Assembly (NCBI RefSeq): GCF_011022235.1 | Contig: NZ_JAAIYP010000035.1 | Location: 124,001 to 188,000 of the forward strand | Length of the DNA: 64,000 bases | DNA from: Magnetospirillum aberrantis SpK | GTDB taxonomy: Bacteria > Pseudomonadota > Alphaproteobacteria > Rhodospirillales > Magnetospirillaceae | Direction: 5' to 3' | Part shown: one piece after another, positions 37,402-46,885 of the stretch | Position numbering within the stretch: the first letter of the stretch is position 1 | How the letters are laid out: every line of letters starts with the position of its first letter | Translations under genes and position numbers: made by a program | The notes under the pieces: generated by a model | Database searches by the model: none | Seen by the model: only the letters and a program-made list of their open reading frames with translations | Told to the model about the DNA's origin: nothing

Positions 37402-39206
37402 CGATTTCCCCCGTCGTCCAGGTACCAGAGCAATCCCCACCCCGGAAGCGCGTCACTATCCGTTGCCGGGGTAGAGTACAAAAGTCTGCCGCCGCCGGGA
37501 ACGCTTCCCGCGTAGGGCACGGATGATAGATTAGAGACGACTGAAAGAACACTGTCGTCACCCAACCGCCAACGCGCGACGAAAGCGCCGCCGCCCAGCC
37601 GTTCAACCTGGGCGCCACCGGCCGTCCCGGCCAGACGCGGCACCACCTCGCGATGGCGCAAGGCCAGCAAATGCCGGACCTCGGCCAGACGCCGGTCGTG
37701 GGGCGCCCGCGCGGGTTCGGCCCAATCCAGCTTGGACCGGGCGAAAGTGTCCACCGCCGCCGGGTCCGGCACGCGATGGACGCCGTCGCCATGGAATTCC
37801 GGGCAATGAACGAATTCGTGCAGCCGTCCCTGGCGCACCTTGCGCGCCAGTTCGGGGGCAAGGTCGCAGAAATACAGGAACGGTGTCGTCGCCCCCCATT
37901 CCTCGCCCTGGAACAGCATGGGCACTTGCGGCGCCATCAGAACCAGCGCGCAGGCGGCGCGCACCGCCTCGGGCGCGGCCAAGGCGTCGATGCGTTCGCC
38001 CAACGCCCGGTTGCCCACATGGTCGTGGTTTTGCAAAAACGACACGAAGGCGGCCGGCGGCAGATGGGAGGACGGCTCGCCACGCGCCAAGCCGCCGCGA
38101 TGGTCGGATTGTTCACCTTGAAAAGCAAATCCCTCGGCCAGACAACGCAACAGGTGGTCCAACGGATCGGGCGCATAGTCGCGGTAATAGCCCCCCGCCT
38201 CGCCGGTCAGCAGCCGATGCAGGGCATGGTGGAAATCGTCGTTCCATTGGGCGGAATAAAGACGCGGACGCCCGGTTCGGCCCCGCTCCAGAAGCCGGGC
38301 GGCGTTGGCGTCGTTCTCCACCACCAGATGGATCTCGCGCCCGGCGCACAGGCTGCGCGCCCGCTCGGCCAGTTCGTCCAGGACATGCCGGGCGCCGTCG
38401 TCGCGGATGGTGTGCACGGCATCCAGCCTGAGCCCGTCCAGATGGAATTCGACCAGCCAGTAAAGGGCGTTATGGATGAAGAAGGCGCGCACCGGCCCCG
38501 CGTCGTCGCCGTCATAGTTCACCGCCTGTCCCCACGGCGTGTGGTGACGATGGGTGAAGAAGCGCTTGGCGGTGGCGTGCAGGTAGTTCCCTTCTGGCCC
38601 AAGGTGGTTGTAGACCACGTCCAGCAGGACCATCAGCCCCAAGCGATGGGCTTCGTCCACCAGCGCCTTGAACTCGTCCGGCGTCCCATAAGCGGAATCG
38701 GGGGCATAGGGCAACACGCCGTCATAGCCCCAGCCGCGCCCGCCGGCGAAATCGGCCAGCGGCATCAACGACAGCGCGGTAACGCCCAGATCCGCCAGAT
38801 ACGCCAGCTTGTCCCGCGCGGCGGAGAAAGTGCCCTCGGGGGTAAAGGCCCCCACATGCAACTCATAAAGGACGGCCTGTTCCCACGGCCGCCCCATCCA
38901 ACCGCCGTCGTTCCAGTCATAGCCCAGGGGATCGACCACCGCCGAAAGGCCGTGCACGTCGTCGGGTTGATGGCGCGACGCCGGATCGGGCACCACATGG
39001 CCACCGACACGAAAACCATAGCGGGCGCCGGCGCCCAGGTCGGGCACGAACGCCTCGGCCCAACCGTCGCCGGACTTGTCCATGGGCAGGTCCGGCCGGC
39101 CGGGCAGGTGCAATGCCACCGGTCCGCAATCGGGCGCCCACAGCCGGAAGCGGACGCCGCCGCCTTCGACCGTGGCCCCGAACGGCATGACGTGGCTGCG
39201 ACGCAT
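37398..39206 (-). CDS. treZ: Maltooligosyltrehalose trehalohydrolase (TreZ)
   Basis: 602 residues of GH13: an N-terminal carbohydrate-binding module (MPFGATVEGGGVRFRLWAP), the barrel with LYELHVGAFTPEGTF, DVVYNHLGPEGNY, LDGLRLDAVHTI (nucleophile Asp), VVENDANA (acid Glu) and SFLQNHDHVGNR. It cuts trehalose from maltooligosyltrehalose made by TreY. TreY is not in this window. The start shares one base with the glgX stop (TGATG) and the stop overlaps malQ. Confidence 0.93.
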   Translation of the reverse strand: MRRSHVMPFGATVEGGGVRFRLWAPDCGPVALHLPGRPDLPMDKSGDGWAEAFVPDLGAGARYGFRVGGHVVPDPASRHQPDDVHGLSAVVDPLGYDWNDGGWMGRPWEQAVLYELHVGAFTPEGTFSAARDKLAYLADLGVTALSLMPLADFAGGRGWGYDGVLPYAPDSAYGTPDEFKALVDEAHRLGLMVLLDVVYNHLGPEGNYLHATAKRFFTHRHHTPWGQAVNYDGDDAGPVRAFFIHNALYWLVEFHLDGLRLDAVHTIRDDGARHVLDELAERARSLCAGREIHLVVENDANAARLLERGRTGRPRLYSAQWNDDFHHALHRLLTGEAGGYYRDYAPDPLDHLLRCLAEGFAFQGEQSDHRGGLARGEPSSHLPPAAFVSFLQNHDHVGNRALGERIDALAAPEAVRAACALVLMAPQVPMLFQGEEWGATTPFLYFCDLAPELARKVRQGRLHEFVHCPEFHGDGVHRVPDPAAVDTFARSKLDWAEPARAPHDRRLAEVRHLLALRHREVVPRLAGTAGGAQVERLGGGAFVARWRLGDDSVLSVVSNLSSVPYAGSVPGGGRLLYSTPATDSDALPGWGLLWYLDDGGNR

Positions 39207-41329
39207 CAATGGTTTCCGTTGCGGCGACGCAGGACGGCCAGGGAATGGGGCTTCAACGGAAACCGCGTGCCGGCGGCGCAATACTCGCCCTTCAGAACCG
39301 ATTCCGGCCGGGCGGTATCGATCACCACCTCCCACGTCTTGCCGGCCTTGGGCGGCGGCAGGGTGTAGAAGATGATCTCGGTATAGGCGTTGCACAGCAC
39401 CATGAAGGTGTCGTCGGCCTCCTCGTGCCCGGTGCGCGAATCCACCACGCAGGATTCGCCGCCCAGGATGAAGCCCAGCGACCGGGCGTAAGGCAGCATC
39501 CAGTCGGCCTGGGCCATCTCGAAGCCGTCCGGCGTCACCCAAGTAATGTCCTTCAACAGGTCGCCGGCCATGCGCCGCCCCTGGAAGAAGTGCGGCCGGC
39601 GGAATACCGGATGCTCTCGCCTCAGCCGGATCAGCGCCTGGGTAAAAGCCAGCATGTCGGCATCCAGGTTTTCCCAGTCGATCCAGCTAAGCTCGTTGTC
39701 CTGGCAATAGGCGTTGTTGTTGCCGCCCTGGCTGCGGCCGAATTCGTCGCCGGCCAACAGCATGGGAACACCCTGGCTGAGCAGCAACGTCGCCATCAGG
39801 TTGCGCATCTGTTGCCGACGCAGGGCGTGAATGCGCCGGTTGGAACACGGGCCTTCCTGTCCGCAATTCCAGGAATAATTGGCGTCGGTGCCGTCGCGGT
39901 TGTTCTCGCCGTTGGAATCGTTGTGCTTGGCGTTGTAGCTGACCAGATCGGCCAGGGTGAAGCCGTCGTGGCAGGTGACGAAGTTCAAGCTGGCCCACGG
40001 CCGCCGGCCGCCCCAGCCGAACATGTCCGACGAACCGGTGATGCGCGAGGCAAGGTCGCCGATCAAGCCGCCGTCGCCGCGCCAGAACCGGCGCACGGTG
40101 TCGCGATAATGGCCGTTCCATTCCGACCAGCCGGGCGGAAAGCCGCCCAGGCGATAGCCGTCGCCGCCGATGTCCCACGGTTCGGCGATCATCTTGGCCT
40201 TGGACAGCACCGGGTCCTGACGCACCGCGTCGAGAAAGCCCGAGCCCCCGTCGAAGCCCGATTTCTCACGCGCCAGACTGGCCGCCAGGTCGAAGCGGAA
40301 GCCGTCGACGTGCATTTCCTCGACCCAATAGCGCAGGCTGTCCATCACCATCTGCAACACGCGCGGATGGCTGAGCTTGAGCGTGTTGCCGCAGCCGGAA
40401 TAATTCTCGTACCAGCGTTCCGAGCCGGAAACCAGGCGGTAGTAGCTGACGTTGTCGATGCCCTTGAACGACAGCGTCGGGCCTAGCTGGTTGCCCTCGG
40501 CGGTGTGGTTGTAGACCACGTCCAGGATCACCTCGATCCCCGCCTCGTGCAGGCGCTGGACCATGCTTTTGAAGTCGCCTTGGGGACTGGCGCCGTAATA
40601 GCGGATGTCGGGCGCGAAATAGGCGATGGGGTTGTACCCCCAGTAATTGCGCAGGCCCTTTTCCGTCAGGTGGCGTTCGTCCACATAGGCCTGGACCGGC
40701 AACAGTTCGACCGAGGTGATTCCCAGCTTGACCAGGTGGTCGATCACCTGGGGTTGGGCCAACCCGAGAAAGGTGCCGCGATATTGCGGCGGCACGTCGG
40801 GATGACGCATGGTGAAGCCGCGCACATGCATTTCGTAGGCGACGGTGTCGTTCCACGCCACGTTCGGCCGGCGGTCGTCCCCCCAGGTGAACGCGGTGTC
40901 CACCACCTTGCACTTGGCCTGGTAACGCGCGTTGTCGCGCTTGTCCATGACCAGATCCTGCTTGGGACTGCCCAGCCGGAAACCGAAATGGGTGTCCGAC
41001 CAGATGATGTTGCCGGACAGCGCCTTGGTGTAAGGGTCGATCAGCAGCTTGTGAGCGTTGAAGCGATGCCCGTGCAGCGGGTCGTAAGGACCGTGCACGC
41101 GGTACCCATAAAGCTGTCCCGGCCGCACGTCGGGCAGATATCCGTGCCACACCTCGTCGGTATATTCGGGCAGGACGACCCGCTCGATCTCGCGGCCACG
41201 ATGGTCGAACAGGCACAACTCGACCTTTTCCGCATGTGCCGAGAACAGCGCGAAGTTGACGCCATGGCCATCCCAGGTGGCTCCCAGGGGATAGGGCGAT
41301 CCGGGCCAGATGCGGCGGCGCGAGGTCAT
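39206..41329 (-). CDS. glgX: Glycogen debranching enzyme GlgX
   Basis: 707 residues, typical GlgX size. The N-terminal CBM48-like region begins GSPYPLGATWDGHGVNFALF. GH13 motifs: DVVYNHTAEGN, DGFRFDLAASLA (nucleophile), MIAEPWDIGG (acid), FVTCHDGFTL. It hydrolyses alpha-1,6 branches of phosphorylase-limited glycogen. AGAGG lies nine bases before the ATG; the stop overlaps treZ by one base. It follows the solute-binding gene by 13 bases. Confidence 0.95.
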   Translation of the reverse strand: MTSRRRIWPGSPYPLGATWDGHGVNFALFSAHAEKVELCLFDHRGREIERVVLPEYTDEVWHGYLPDVRPGQLYGYRVHGPYDPLHGHRFNAHKLLIDPYTKALSGNIIWSDTHFGFRLGSPKQDLVMDKRDNARYQAKCKVVDTAFTWGDDRRPNVAWNDTVAYEMHVRGFTMRHPDVPPQYRGTFLGLAQPQVIDHLVKLGITSVELLPVQAYVDERHLTEKGLRNYWGYNPIAYFAPDIRYYGASPQGDFKSMVQRLHEAGIEVILDVVYNHTAEGNQLGPTLSFKGIDNVSYYRLVSGSERWYENYSGCGNTLKLSHPRVLQMVMDSLRYWVEEMHVDGFRFDLAASLAREKSGFDGGSGFLDAVRQDPVLSKAKMIAEPWDIGGDGYRLGGFPPGWSEWNGHYRDTVRRFWRGDGGLIGDLASRITGSSDMFGWGGRRPWASLNFVTCHDGFTLADLVSYNAKHNDSNGENNRDGTDANYSWNCGQEGPCSNRRIHALRRQQMRNLMATLLLSQGVPMLLAGDEFGRSQGGNNNAYCQDNELSWIDWENLDADMLAFTQALIRLRREHPVFRRPHFFQGRRMAGDLLKDITWVTPDGFEMAQADWMLPYARSLGFILGGESCVVDSRTGHEEADDTFMVLCNAYTEIIFYTLPPPKAGKTWEVVIDTARPESVLKGEYCAAGTRFPLKPHSLAVLRRRNGNH

Positions 41330-41342
41330 GACGAAAGGCCTC

Positions 41343-42074
41343 TTACTTGAAAAGCGGGGGGGAATAGGACGCGACGACACGATCCCGCGTGCCGTCATCG
41401 ACCATGGTTTGGAAATGGTGCCGCAGCGCGGCCACCAGATCGGGGTCGGCCCCCGGAGACAAGGCCAGCCATGCCTGCTCGACCCCGACGCGTGGGCCGA
41501 TGGTCGGCGTTCCGGCAAGTCCATGCCGATGCCACAACCAACGTGCCTCGATCTCGGGGACATACCAGGCGTCTGCCCGGCCGGCGGCCAGGATACGGGC
41601 GTTGTCGGCAGTGTCGGTGGCGGTTTTCAGGTTGGCGAAGCCCTTGGCGCGCAGGTCCTCGAGAAACGAAGTGCCGTCCTGAACCCGCACCGAGCCCAGA
41701 CGGCGAGCGCCGTCCAGATCATGGCGGCGACCGTCGGCCGACACGAAATTGACGCCATAGACCAGGACCTCGGCCACCCAGGTATAGCGATCCTCGCGTT
41801 CGGGCGTCCGTCCCAACGGCATGATGGCCGCGTCATGGCCGTCACGCACCTCGGCCTGGGCACGGGCCCAGGGTTCGAACGACACGGAAAAGCCGATCCC
41901 GGCGCGACGGGCCAGTTCTCGCCCCAATTCGACCACGATGCCCGGCCGTTCCGCCGAATCGGCGATGGCGAAAGGCGGGAAGTCGGCGGTGTGCAGACGC
42001 AACTCGACCGCATCCGCGACCGCCGGCCATACCAGGGCCACCATCGTCGCCAACATGCGCGCCATCCTGCCCAT
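41343..42074 (-). CDS. Family-3 solute-binding-like periplasmic protein inside the glycogen operon
   Basis: 243 residues with a signal peptide (MLATMVALVWPAVADAVE), then a type II periplasmic binding fold: LRLHTADFPPFAI, GIVVELGRELARRAGIGFS, EVRDGHDAAIMPLGRT, GSVRVQDGTSF, AWYVPEIEAR, HFQTMVDDGTRD. This is the amino-acid/polar-solute family 3, but no permease or ATPase is adjacent. It lies between glgB (23-base gap) and glgX (13-base gap) and so is likely co-transcribed with glycogen genes. Role unknown; it could be a stand-alone sensor input. Confidence 0.8.
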   Translation of the reverse strand: MGRMARMLATMVALVWPAVADAVELRLHTADFPPFAIADSAERPGIVVELGRELARRAGIGFSVSFEPWARAQAEVRDGHDAAIMPLGRTPEREDRYTWVAEVLVYGVNFVSADGRRHDLDGARRLGSVRVQDGTSFLEDLRAKGFANLKTATDTADNARILAAGRADAWYVPEIEARWLWHRHGLAGTPTIGPRVGVEQAWLALSPGADPDLVAALRHHFQTMVDDGTRDRVVASYSPPLFK

Positions 42075-42097
42075 CGCCCCCCTCCCCTGCTGCCGGC

Positions 42098-44287
42098 TCA
42101 GCGTTCGCGCTTGAACACCACCACCGCCAAGGGCGGCAAGGTCAGGTTCAGCGAATAGGGATGGCCGTGCCACGGCACTTCCTCGGCCTGATGGCCGCCG
42201 CCGTTGTGGACGTTGCCGCCGCCGTACCATTCGGAATCGGTGTTCAGCACCTCGTGATAGAAGCCGGGATAGGGAACGCCGACCCGGTAACCCTCTCGCA
42301 CCACCGGGGTAAAGCTGCACGCCACCACCGCGATGTCGTCCTGAACCTTGGCCCGGCGCAGATAGGTCAACACCGAATTGTCGCGGTCGTTGCAGTCGAT
42401 CCAGGAAAAGCCGTGCGGATCGGTGTCGAGTTCATAGAAACACGGCTCGACCCGGTACAGGTGGTTAAGATCGCGGATCAGCCGCTGCACCCCCTGGTGG
42501 GGGGTATATTCCAGCAAGTGCCAATCCAGCGATTCCTCGCAATTCCATTCACGCCCTTGCGCGAACTCACAGCCCATGAACAGCAGCTTCTTGCCGGGAT
42601 GGGTCCACATGAAGGCGAAATAGGCGCGCAGATTGGCGAAACGCTGCCAGTCGTCGCCCGGCATGCGGGCCAACAGCGATCCCTTGCCGTGCACCACCTC
42701 GTCATGGGACAGCGGCAGCACGAAGTTTTCGTGGAACGCGTAAAGCAGGCCGAACGTCAGGTCGTCGTGATGGTAGCGGCGATGGATCGGTTCCTTGGAA
42801 ATATAGCGAAGGGTGTCGTTCATCCACCCCATGTTCCACTTGAAGCCAAAACCCAAGCCGCCCAGATAGACCGGCCGCGACACCATGGGCCAAGCGGTGG
42901 ATTCCTCGGCGATGGTGGTGGCGCCGGGATGTTCGCCGAACACCACTTCGTTCATGCGGCGCAGGAAATCGATGGCCGCCAGGTTCTCGCGGCCACCATA
43001 GCAATTGGGAATCCACTCGCCCTCTTCGCGTGAGTAATCCAGGTAGAGCATGGAGGCAACCGCGTCCACCCGCAGGCCGTCGATGTGGTATTGCTCGACC
43101 CAATAAACGGCGTTGGCCACCAGATAATTCTGAACCTCGCGGCGGCCGTAATTGTAGATCAGGGTGTTCCAGTCCTTGTGGAATCCCAGGCGCGGGTCTT
43201 CGTGCTCGTAAAGGCAGGTGCCGTCGAACTGGGCCAAGCCATGCGAGTCGGTGGGGAAATGCCCCGCCACCCAGTCGATCAGCACGCCCACGCCGTTCTG
43301 GTGCATGCGTTCGACGAAGGCGCGGAACTCCTCGGGATTGCCGAAACGCGAGGTGGGAGCGAACAGCCCCACCGGCTGATAGCCCCACGACCCCGAGAAC
43401 GGATGCTCGTTGACCGGCAACAGTTCGACATGGGTGAAACCCAGGTCGCGCACGTATTCCGACAATTGGTCGGCCAGTTCCAGATAGGTGAGCGAACGGC
43501 TGTCCTCGTCCGGCACGCGGCGCCACGACCCCAGATGCACTTCATAAATGGACACCGGCGCGTGGCGGTCGTTGCGGCTGTGGCGGCGCTCCATCCAGTC
43601 GCCGTCCTGCCAGTCGCGCTCGGCCAGTTCCCACACGATCGAGGCGGTCTTGGGCGGCACCTCGGCGTAATGGCCGTAGGGGTCGGCCTTGAGCGGCAAC
43701 AGATTGCCGTGCGGCCCGATCAGTTCATATTTGTAGACGGTGCCGTTGCCCAGGCCGGGAATGAAGATTTCCCACACCCCGGCCTCGACCCGCTTGCGCA
43801 TGGGATGGCGGCGGCCGTCCCAACCGTTGAAGTCGCCGACCACCGACACACGCCGGGCATTGGGCGCCCACACCGCGAACTGAACGCCGGCCACGCCATC
43901 GACGGTGACGCAATGCGATCCCATCTTTTCGAAGGTGCGCAGGTGATTGCCTTCGACCAGCAGATGGATGTCCAACTCGCCCAGAACCGGCGGGAAGCGA
44001 TAGGGGTCCTCGACCACCAGATCCTGGCCGTCGGCGGTTTCCAGCCTCAGACGGTAATCGCCGGCCAAGGCCTGCGGCACCTTGGCCGCGAACAGGCCGT
44101 GCGGATGGATGCGCGCCAACTCGACCTCGCCGGCGGCGCCGGTCGCCCACACGCGGGCGGCATGCGGCTGAAAGGCGACGATCTTGTCGCCATGCGGGCC
44201 TAGGACGGCGAAGGGATCGCCATGGGTGCCGGCGACGATGGTTTCGGCGTCGGACCCGGCCACCAATGCGGATGAAGTTTTAGCCAT
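42098..44287 (-). CDS. glgB: 1,4-alpha-glucan branching enzyme
   Basis: 729 residues, standard size. Two CBM48-type N-terminal modules (ending with [17 protein letters not shown]) precede the GH13 barrel: [49 protein letters not shown] (nucleophile), [10 protein letters not shown] (acid), [23 protein letters not shown] lies before the ATG. It adds alpha-1,6 branches to glycogen and heads the minus-strand operon. glgA and glgC are not in the window. Confidence 0.96.
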   Translation of the reverse strand: MAKTSSALVAGSDAETIVAGTHGDPFAVLGPHGDKIVAFQPHAARVWATGAAGEVELARIHPHGLFAAKVPQALAGDYRLRLETADGQDLVVEDPYRFPPVLGELDIHLLVEGNHLRTFEKMGSHCVTVDGVAGVQFAVWAPNARRVSVVGDFNGWDGRRHPMRKRVEAGVWEIFIPGLGNGTVYKYELIGPHGNLLPLKADPYGHYAEVPPKTASIVWELAERDWQDGDWMERRHSRNDRHAPVSIYEVHLGSWRRVPDEDSRSLTYLELADQLSEYVRDLGFTHVELLPVNEHPFSGSWGYQPVGLFAPTSRFGNPEEFRAFVERMHQNGVGVLIDWVAGHFPTDSHGLAQFDGTCLYEHEDPRLGFHKDWNTLIYNYGRREVQNYLVANAVYWVEQYHIDGLRVDAVASMLYLDYSREEGEWIPNCYGGRENLAAIDFLRRMNEVVFGEHPGATTIAEESTAWPMVSRPVYLGGLGFGFKWNMGWMNDTLRYISKEPIHRRYHHDDLTFGLLYAFHENFVLPLSHDEVVHGKGSLLARMPGDDWQRFANLRAYFAFMWTHPGKKLLFMGCEFAQGREWNCEESLDWHLLEYTPHQGVQRLIRDLNHLYRVEPCFYELDTDPHGFSWIDCNDRDNSVLTYLRRAKVQDDIAVVACSFTPVVREGYRVGVPYPGFYHEVLNTDSEWYGGGNVHNGGGHQAEEVPWHGHPYSLNLTLPPLAVVVFKRER

Positions 44288-44376
44288 GGGATCTCTTCCT
44301 TGCGTTTCACCCTTCACTGCACCATGTACCAGCTTCCCTTGGAAAGACAAATTACCCTTCATCGGGTCTCCCGCGC

Positions 44377-44398
44377 GCCCCGTCCCAGGGGATGGGGC
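44377..44398. repeat. Strong GC hairpin in the glgB leader region
   Basis: GCCCCGTCCC and GGGATGGGGC pair, with one G-T wobble, around two to four bases, about 90 bases before the glgB start. No T-run follows on either strand, so it is not a typical terminator; it could shape the glgB leader. Confidence 0.35.
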
Positions 44399-44448
44399 TT
44401 GCCAAACGGCCACGTCCCCGCTTCCGAACAAAAAAAGCCGATTTGTAG

Positions 44449-44462
44449 TTGATCCAAATCAA
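44449..44462 (+). promoter_or_regulatory. FNR/FixK-type box (TTGAT-N4-ATCAA)
   Basis: TTGAT-CCAA-ATCAA is an exact match to the FNR/Anr/FixK consensus. It is centred near 44455.5. At the class II position (-41.5) the transcript would start near 44497, and a weak -10 (GCTATT) lies at 44486-44491. This points toward the 72-residue membrane protein starting at 44569. glgB on the other strand could also respond. Confidence 0.75.
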
Positions 44463-44568
44463 AGTTTTCAGCTTTCGGCTTTCACGCTATTCCCAAATCT
44501 GGTAGAGGTTTCCCCCGAGGGGACCGGTCGATAGGTGACCGGCAGTGAAGATTCAAGGAGCGTGTTCG

Positions 44569-44787
44569 ATGAGCGTCCTTCCCAAGGTTCTTGGCCTGAC
44601 CGTGGCCGGCGTGCTGGTGATCGTGCTGTACCTGTTGCCGTCGATCGTCGGCGCATTGGTTGGCGGCAATGCCGCTCCGTCGAGCGCCAGCCCGACCGGC
44701 TTCTTCGTGTACATCGGCTTGGCGCTGACCGCCTTGTTCCTGTGCACCATCATGTACCTGGCCTCGACCGGCGGCGACGAAGCCTGA
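44569..44787 (+). CDS. Small two-helix membrane protein under a probable FNR promoter
   Basis: 72 residues. Two hydrophobic helices, about 6-32 (VLGLTVAGVLVIVLYLLPS) and 44-66 (FFVYIGLALTALFLCTIMYL), joined by a short Ser/Ala/Pro loop, with an acidic GGDEA end. AAGGAG lies eight bases before the ATG. It is a single-gene unit between an FNR box and a strong terminator. I do not recognise the family; a role in low-oxygen respiration or envelope adaptation is an inference from the promoter. Confidence 0.7.
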   Translation: MSVLPKVLGLTVAGVLVIVLYLLPSIVGALVGGNAAPSSASPTGFFVYIGLALTALFLCTIMYLASTGGDEA

Positions 44788-44812
44788 TCGTTTCCGCTGT
44801 TCGCGAAAGACG

Positions 44813-44853
44813 AACGCCCCGGTTTCCTTGGGAAATCGGGGCGTTGTTTTTTT
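44813..44853 (+). terminator. Rho-independent terminator of the small membrane protein gene
   Basis: AACGCCCCG and CGGGGCGTT form a perfect 9-bp stem, with an inner TTTCC/GGAAA pairing, followed by a run of T beginning at 44847. It starts 26 bases after the stop. Confidence 0.9.
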
Positions 44854-44857
44854 CCGG

Positions 44858-45337
44858 TCAACCGCCGGAACAGGCCTTGTAGTCCAACAGCACCTCGTTC
44901 TGAACCACCTTGGCCTGTTCGGTGAAACCGCCCCAGCCCCGGCGGTTGACGTCGTCCAGCATCTTGTCGGCCTGGGCGCAATAGGCGGTGGTCAGCGGCA
45001 CGTTGCGGTGATAGGTCACCAACCGTCCGTCAAAATAGGTCCGCACCTTGAGCGCGTCCTTCTTGAACTCGCGCGTGAACATCTTGGCCCGCCGGTCGGT
45101 CTGGGACTTGAGGCGGGGACCAAAGCGTTCGTCGAACTTCTTCCATTTCGCGGCGGTGCCGGGCAGCATCTCGTCGCAGCGGTTGCCGGCCTCGCGCAGG
45201 AACACGCCGTGACGCACCAATTGCTCGGTCTGGATTTCGGCCGAGCTCAGGCAGCGCTTGAACTTCACCTGCGCCAGGGCGCCAACCGGCACGGACAGCG
45301 CCAAGGCGGCAAGAACGGCGACGGACAAGAACCTCAT
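44858..45337 (-). CDS. Secreted protein of unknown function
   Basis: 159 residues with a clear signal peptide (MRFLSVAVLAALALSVPVGA). The mature part is basic and helical with four Cys (KFKRCLSSAEI, EAGNRCDEML, TAYCAQADKM, YKACSGG), suggesting two disulfides. The frame is open upstream, but the ATG at the signal peptide is the sensible start. It stands alone between a terminator and msrQ, 35 bases past the msrQ stop on the same strand. Domain not recognised. Confidence 0.65.
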   Translation of the reverse strand: MRFLSVAVLAALALSVPVGALAQVKFKRCLSSAEIQTEQLVRHGVFLREAGNRCDEMLPGTAAKWKKFDERFGPRLKSQTDRRAKMFTREFKKDALKVRTYFDGRLVTYHRNVPLTTAYCAQADKMLDDVNRRGWGGFTEQAKVVQNEVLLDYKACSGG

Positions 45338-45372
45338 GGCGCGTTTCCCGCGACGACAACGTGGTTCGGCCA

Positions 45373-45948
45373 TTATGCCCGCCCCCGCCGCCACAGGCGA
45401 GAGCCCAGCAGCAGCGACAAAATCACCGCGTACAGAAGCGGTTCGCGAATGTCGGCCTTGACCATCAGCCAGAAATGGGCCACCGCCAGCACCGACGCCG
45501 GAAACACCAGCCGATGCAGCCGCCGCCATGCCCGTCCGCCCAGGCGGCGGATCATGCCGTCGGTGGAAGTGACGGCCAAAGGCAGCAACAGCACGAAACA
45601 GCCCATTCCCAGCGTGATGTAGGTGCGCTTCGCCACGTCCTTCAACAACGCCTGCCAGTCGAAGAACAGGTCCAGCCCCACATAGGAGGCGAGGTGCAGG
45701 CAGACATAGAAAAAGGCGAACAGCCCGACCATCCGCCGCAGCCGCGCCAACGGCGCCCAGCCGGTCACGCGGCGTAGCGGCGTCACCGCCAGGGCCAGCA
45801 ACAGGAAACGCAACGCCCAGTCGCCGGTGGTCCGGTTAATGGTCTCGACCGGGTTGACCCCCAGGTCGTCGGAAAAGGCCCGCCACGCCAACCACGCCAG
45901 CGGCATCAACGACAGGGCGAAGACACCCGGTTTCAGCCAGCGCGCCAT
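45373..45948 (-). CDS. msrQ: Haem-binding membrane subunit MsrQ (YedZ)
   Basis: 191 residues with about six membrane helices of the ferric-reductase-like family. His residues for b-type haem lie in FFYVCLHLASYVGLD and RRLHRLVFPASVLAVAHFWLM. MsrQ passes electrons from the quinone pool or flavin to MsrP. Its ATG shares a base with the msrP stop (TGATG), so translation is coupled. Confidence 0.92.
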   Translation of the reverse strand: MARWLKPGVFALSLMPLAWLAWRAFSDDLGVNPVETINRTTGDWALRFLLLALAVTPLRRVTGWAPLARLRRMVGLFAFFYVCLHLASYVGLDLFFDWQALLKDVAKRTYITLGMGCFVLLLPLAVTSTDGMIRRLGGRAWRRLHRLVFPASVLAVAHFWLMVKADIREPLLYAVILSLLLGSRLWRRGRA

Positions 45949-46868
45949 CAGTATTCGACCCTGAGGTCCATGCCGGCATACAACCCCGCCACCTGTTCCG
46001 CATAGCCGTTGAAGGGCAAGGTGGGGCGGCGGCGAAACTCGCCGATCCGGCGCTCGGTGGCCTGGCTCCAGCGCGGGTGGTCGACCTCGGGGTTGACGTT
46101 GGAATAAAAGCCGTATTCGCGGGGTGCGTAATCGTTCCAGGCGGTGGCCGGCCGGGTTTCGCTGAAGCGGATGCGCACGATCGACTTGATGGATTTGAAG
46201 CCGTATTTCCACGGCACCACCAACCGCAGGGGGGCACCGTTCTGGGCCGGCAGTTCCTGGCCGTACATACCCACCGCCAGAATGGTCAGGGGATGCATGG
46301 CTTCGTCCATGCGCAAGCCCTCGGTATAAGGCCAGTTGAGGATGGGCACGCGCAGCCCCGGCATCTGATCGCGGTCGGCCAGCGAGACGAATTCCACGAA
46401 TTTGGCCTTGGATGTCGGTTCAAACCGCTTGAGAAGCTCGCCCAACGGCACCCCCACCCACGGGATCACCATGGACCAGCCCTCGACGCAGCGCATGCGG
46501 TAGACCCGCTCCTCGAGCCGGTGCGGCTTGACCAGATCCTCGAAGGCGATTGTTCCCGGACGGGCGCACTCGCCTTCGACCACCACGCTCCATGGCCGCG
46601 TCTTGAGCCGGCCGGGGGCGGTGCGGGCCGGATCGGCCTTGTCGGTGCCGAATTCGTAGTAATTGTTGTAGGTGCTGGCCGCCTCGAACGACGTCGGCTT
46701 GTCGTCCAGGGTCACCACCCCCCTGGCGTAATCCAGGGGCGCCGCGCCGGCCCGCCCCACCGGAAACAATGCCGCCGCCGCCAAGGCAAGAAAACGACGG
46801 CGGTCCAGATACAGGGCGCGGTCGGTGACGTCGCATTCACGCAAATCGGGGGCGGGGCGAATCAGCAT
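45948..46868 (-). CDS. msrP: Periplasmic methionine-sulfoxide reductase catalytic subunit MsrP (YedY)
   Basis: 306 residues. A twin-arginine signal ([17 protein letters not shown]) exports the folded molybdoenzyme; the molybdenum-ligand Cys127 is in [14 protein letters not shown]. Other family segments: [14 protein letters not shown] and [20 protein letters not shown]. MsrP repairs oxidised Met in envelope proteins. It follows the AcuI-type reductase by 17 bases and overlaps msrQ. Confidence 0.95.
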   Translation of the reverse strand: MLIRPAPDLRECDVTDRALYLDRRRFLALAAAALFPVGRAGAAPLDYARGVVTLDDKPTSFEAASTYNNYYEFGTDKADPARTAPGRLKTRPWSVVVEGECARPGTIAFEDLVKPHRLEERVYRMRCVEGWSMVIPWVGVPLGELLKRFEPTSKAKFVEFVSLADRDQMPGLRVPILNWPYTEGLRMDEAMHPLTILAVGMYGQELPAQNGAPLRLVVPWKYGFKSIKSIVRIRFSETRPATAWNDYAPREYGFYSNVNPEVDHPRWSQATERRIGEFRRRPTLPFNGYAEQVAGLYAGMDLRVEY

Positions 46869-46885
46869 GTTGGCGTTCCCATCGT

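Noticed and set aside
35125-37515. A 796-codon plus-strand frame opposite malQ.
   Set aside because: It shows the composition of an antisense shadow and malQ has full GH77 motifs.
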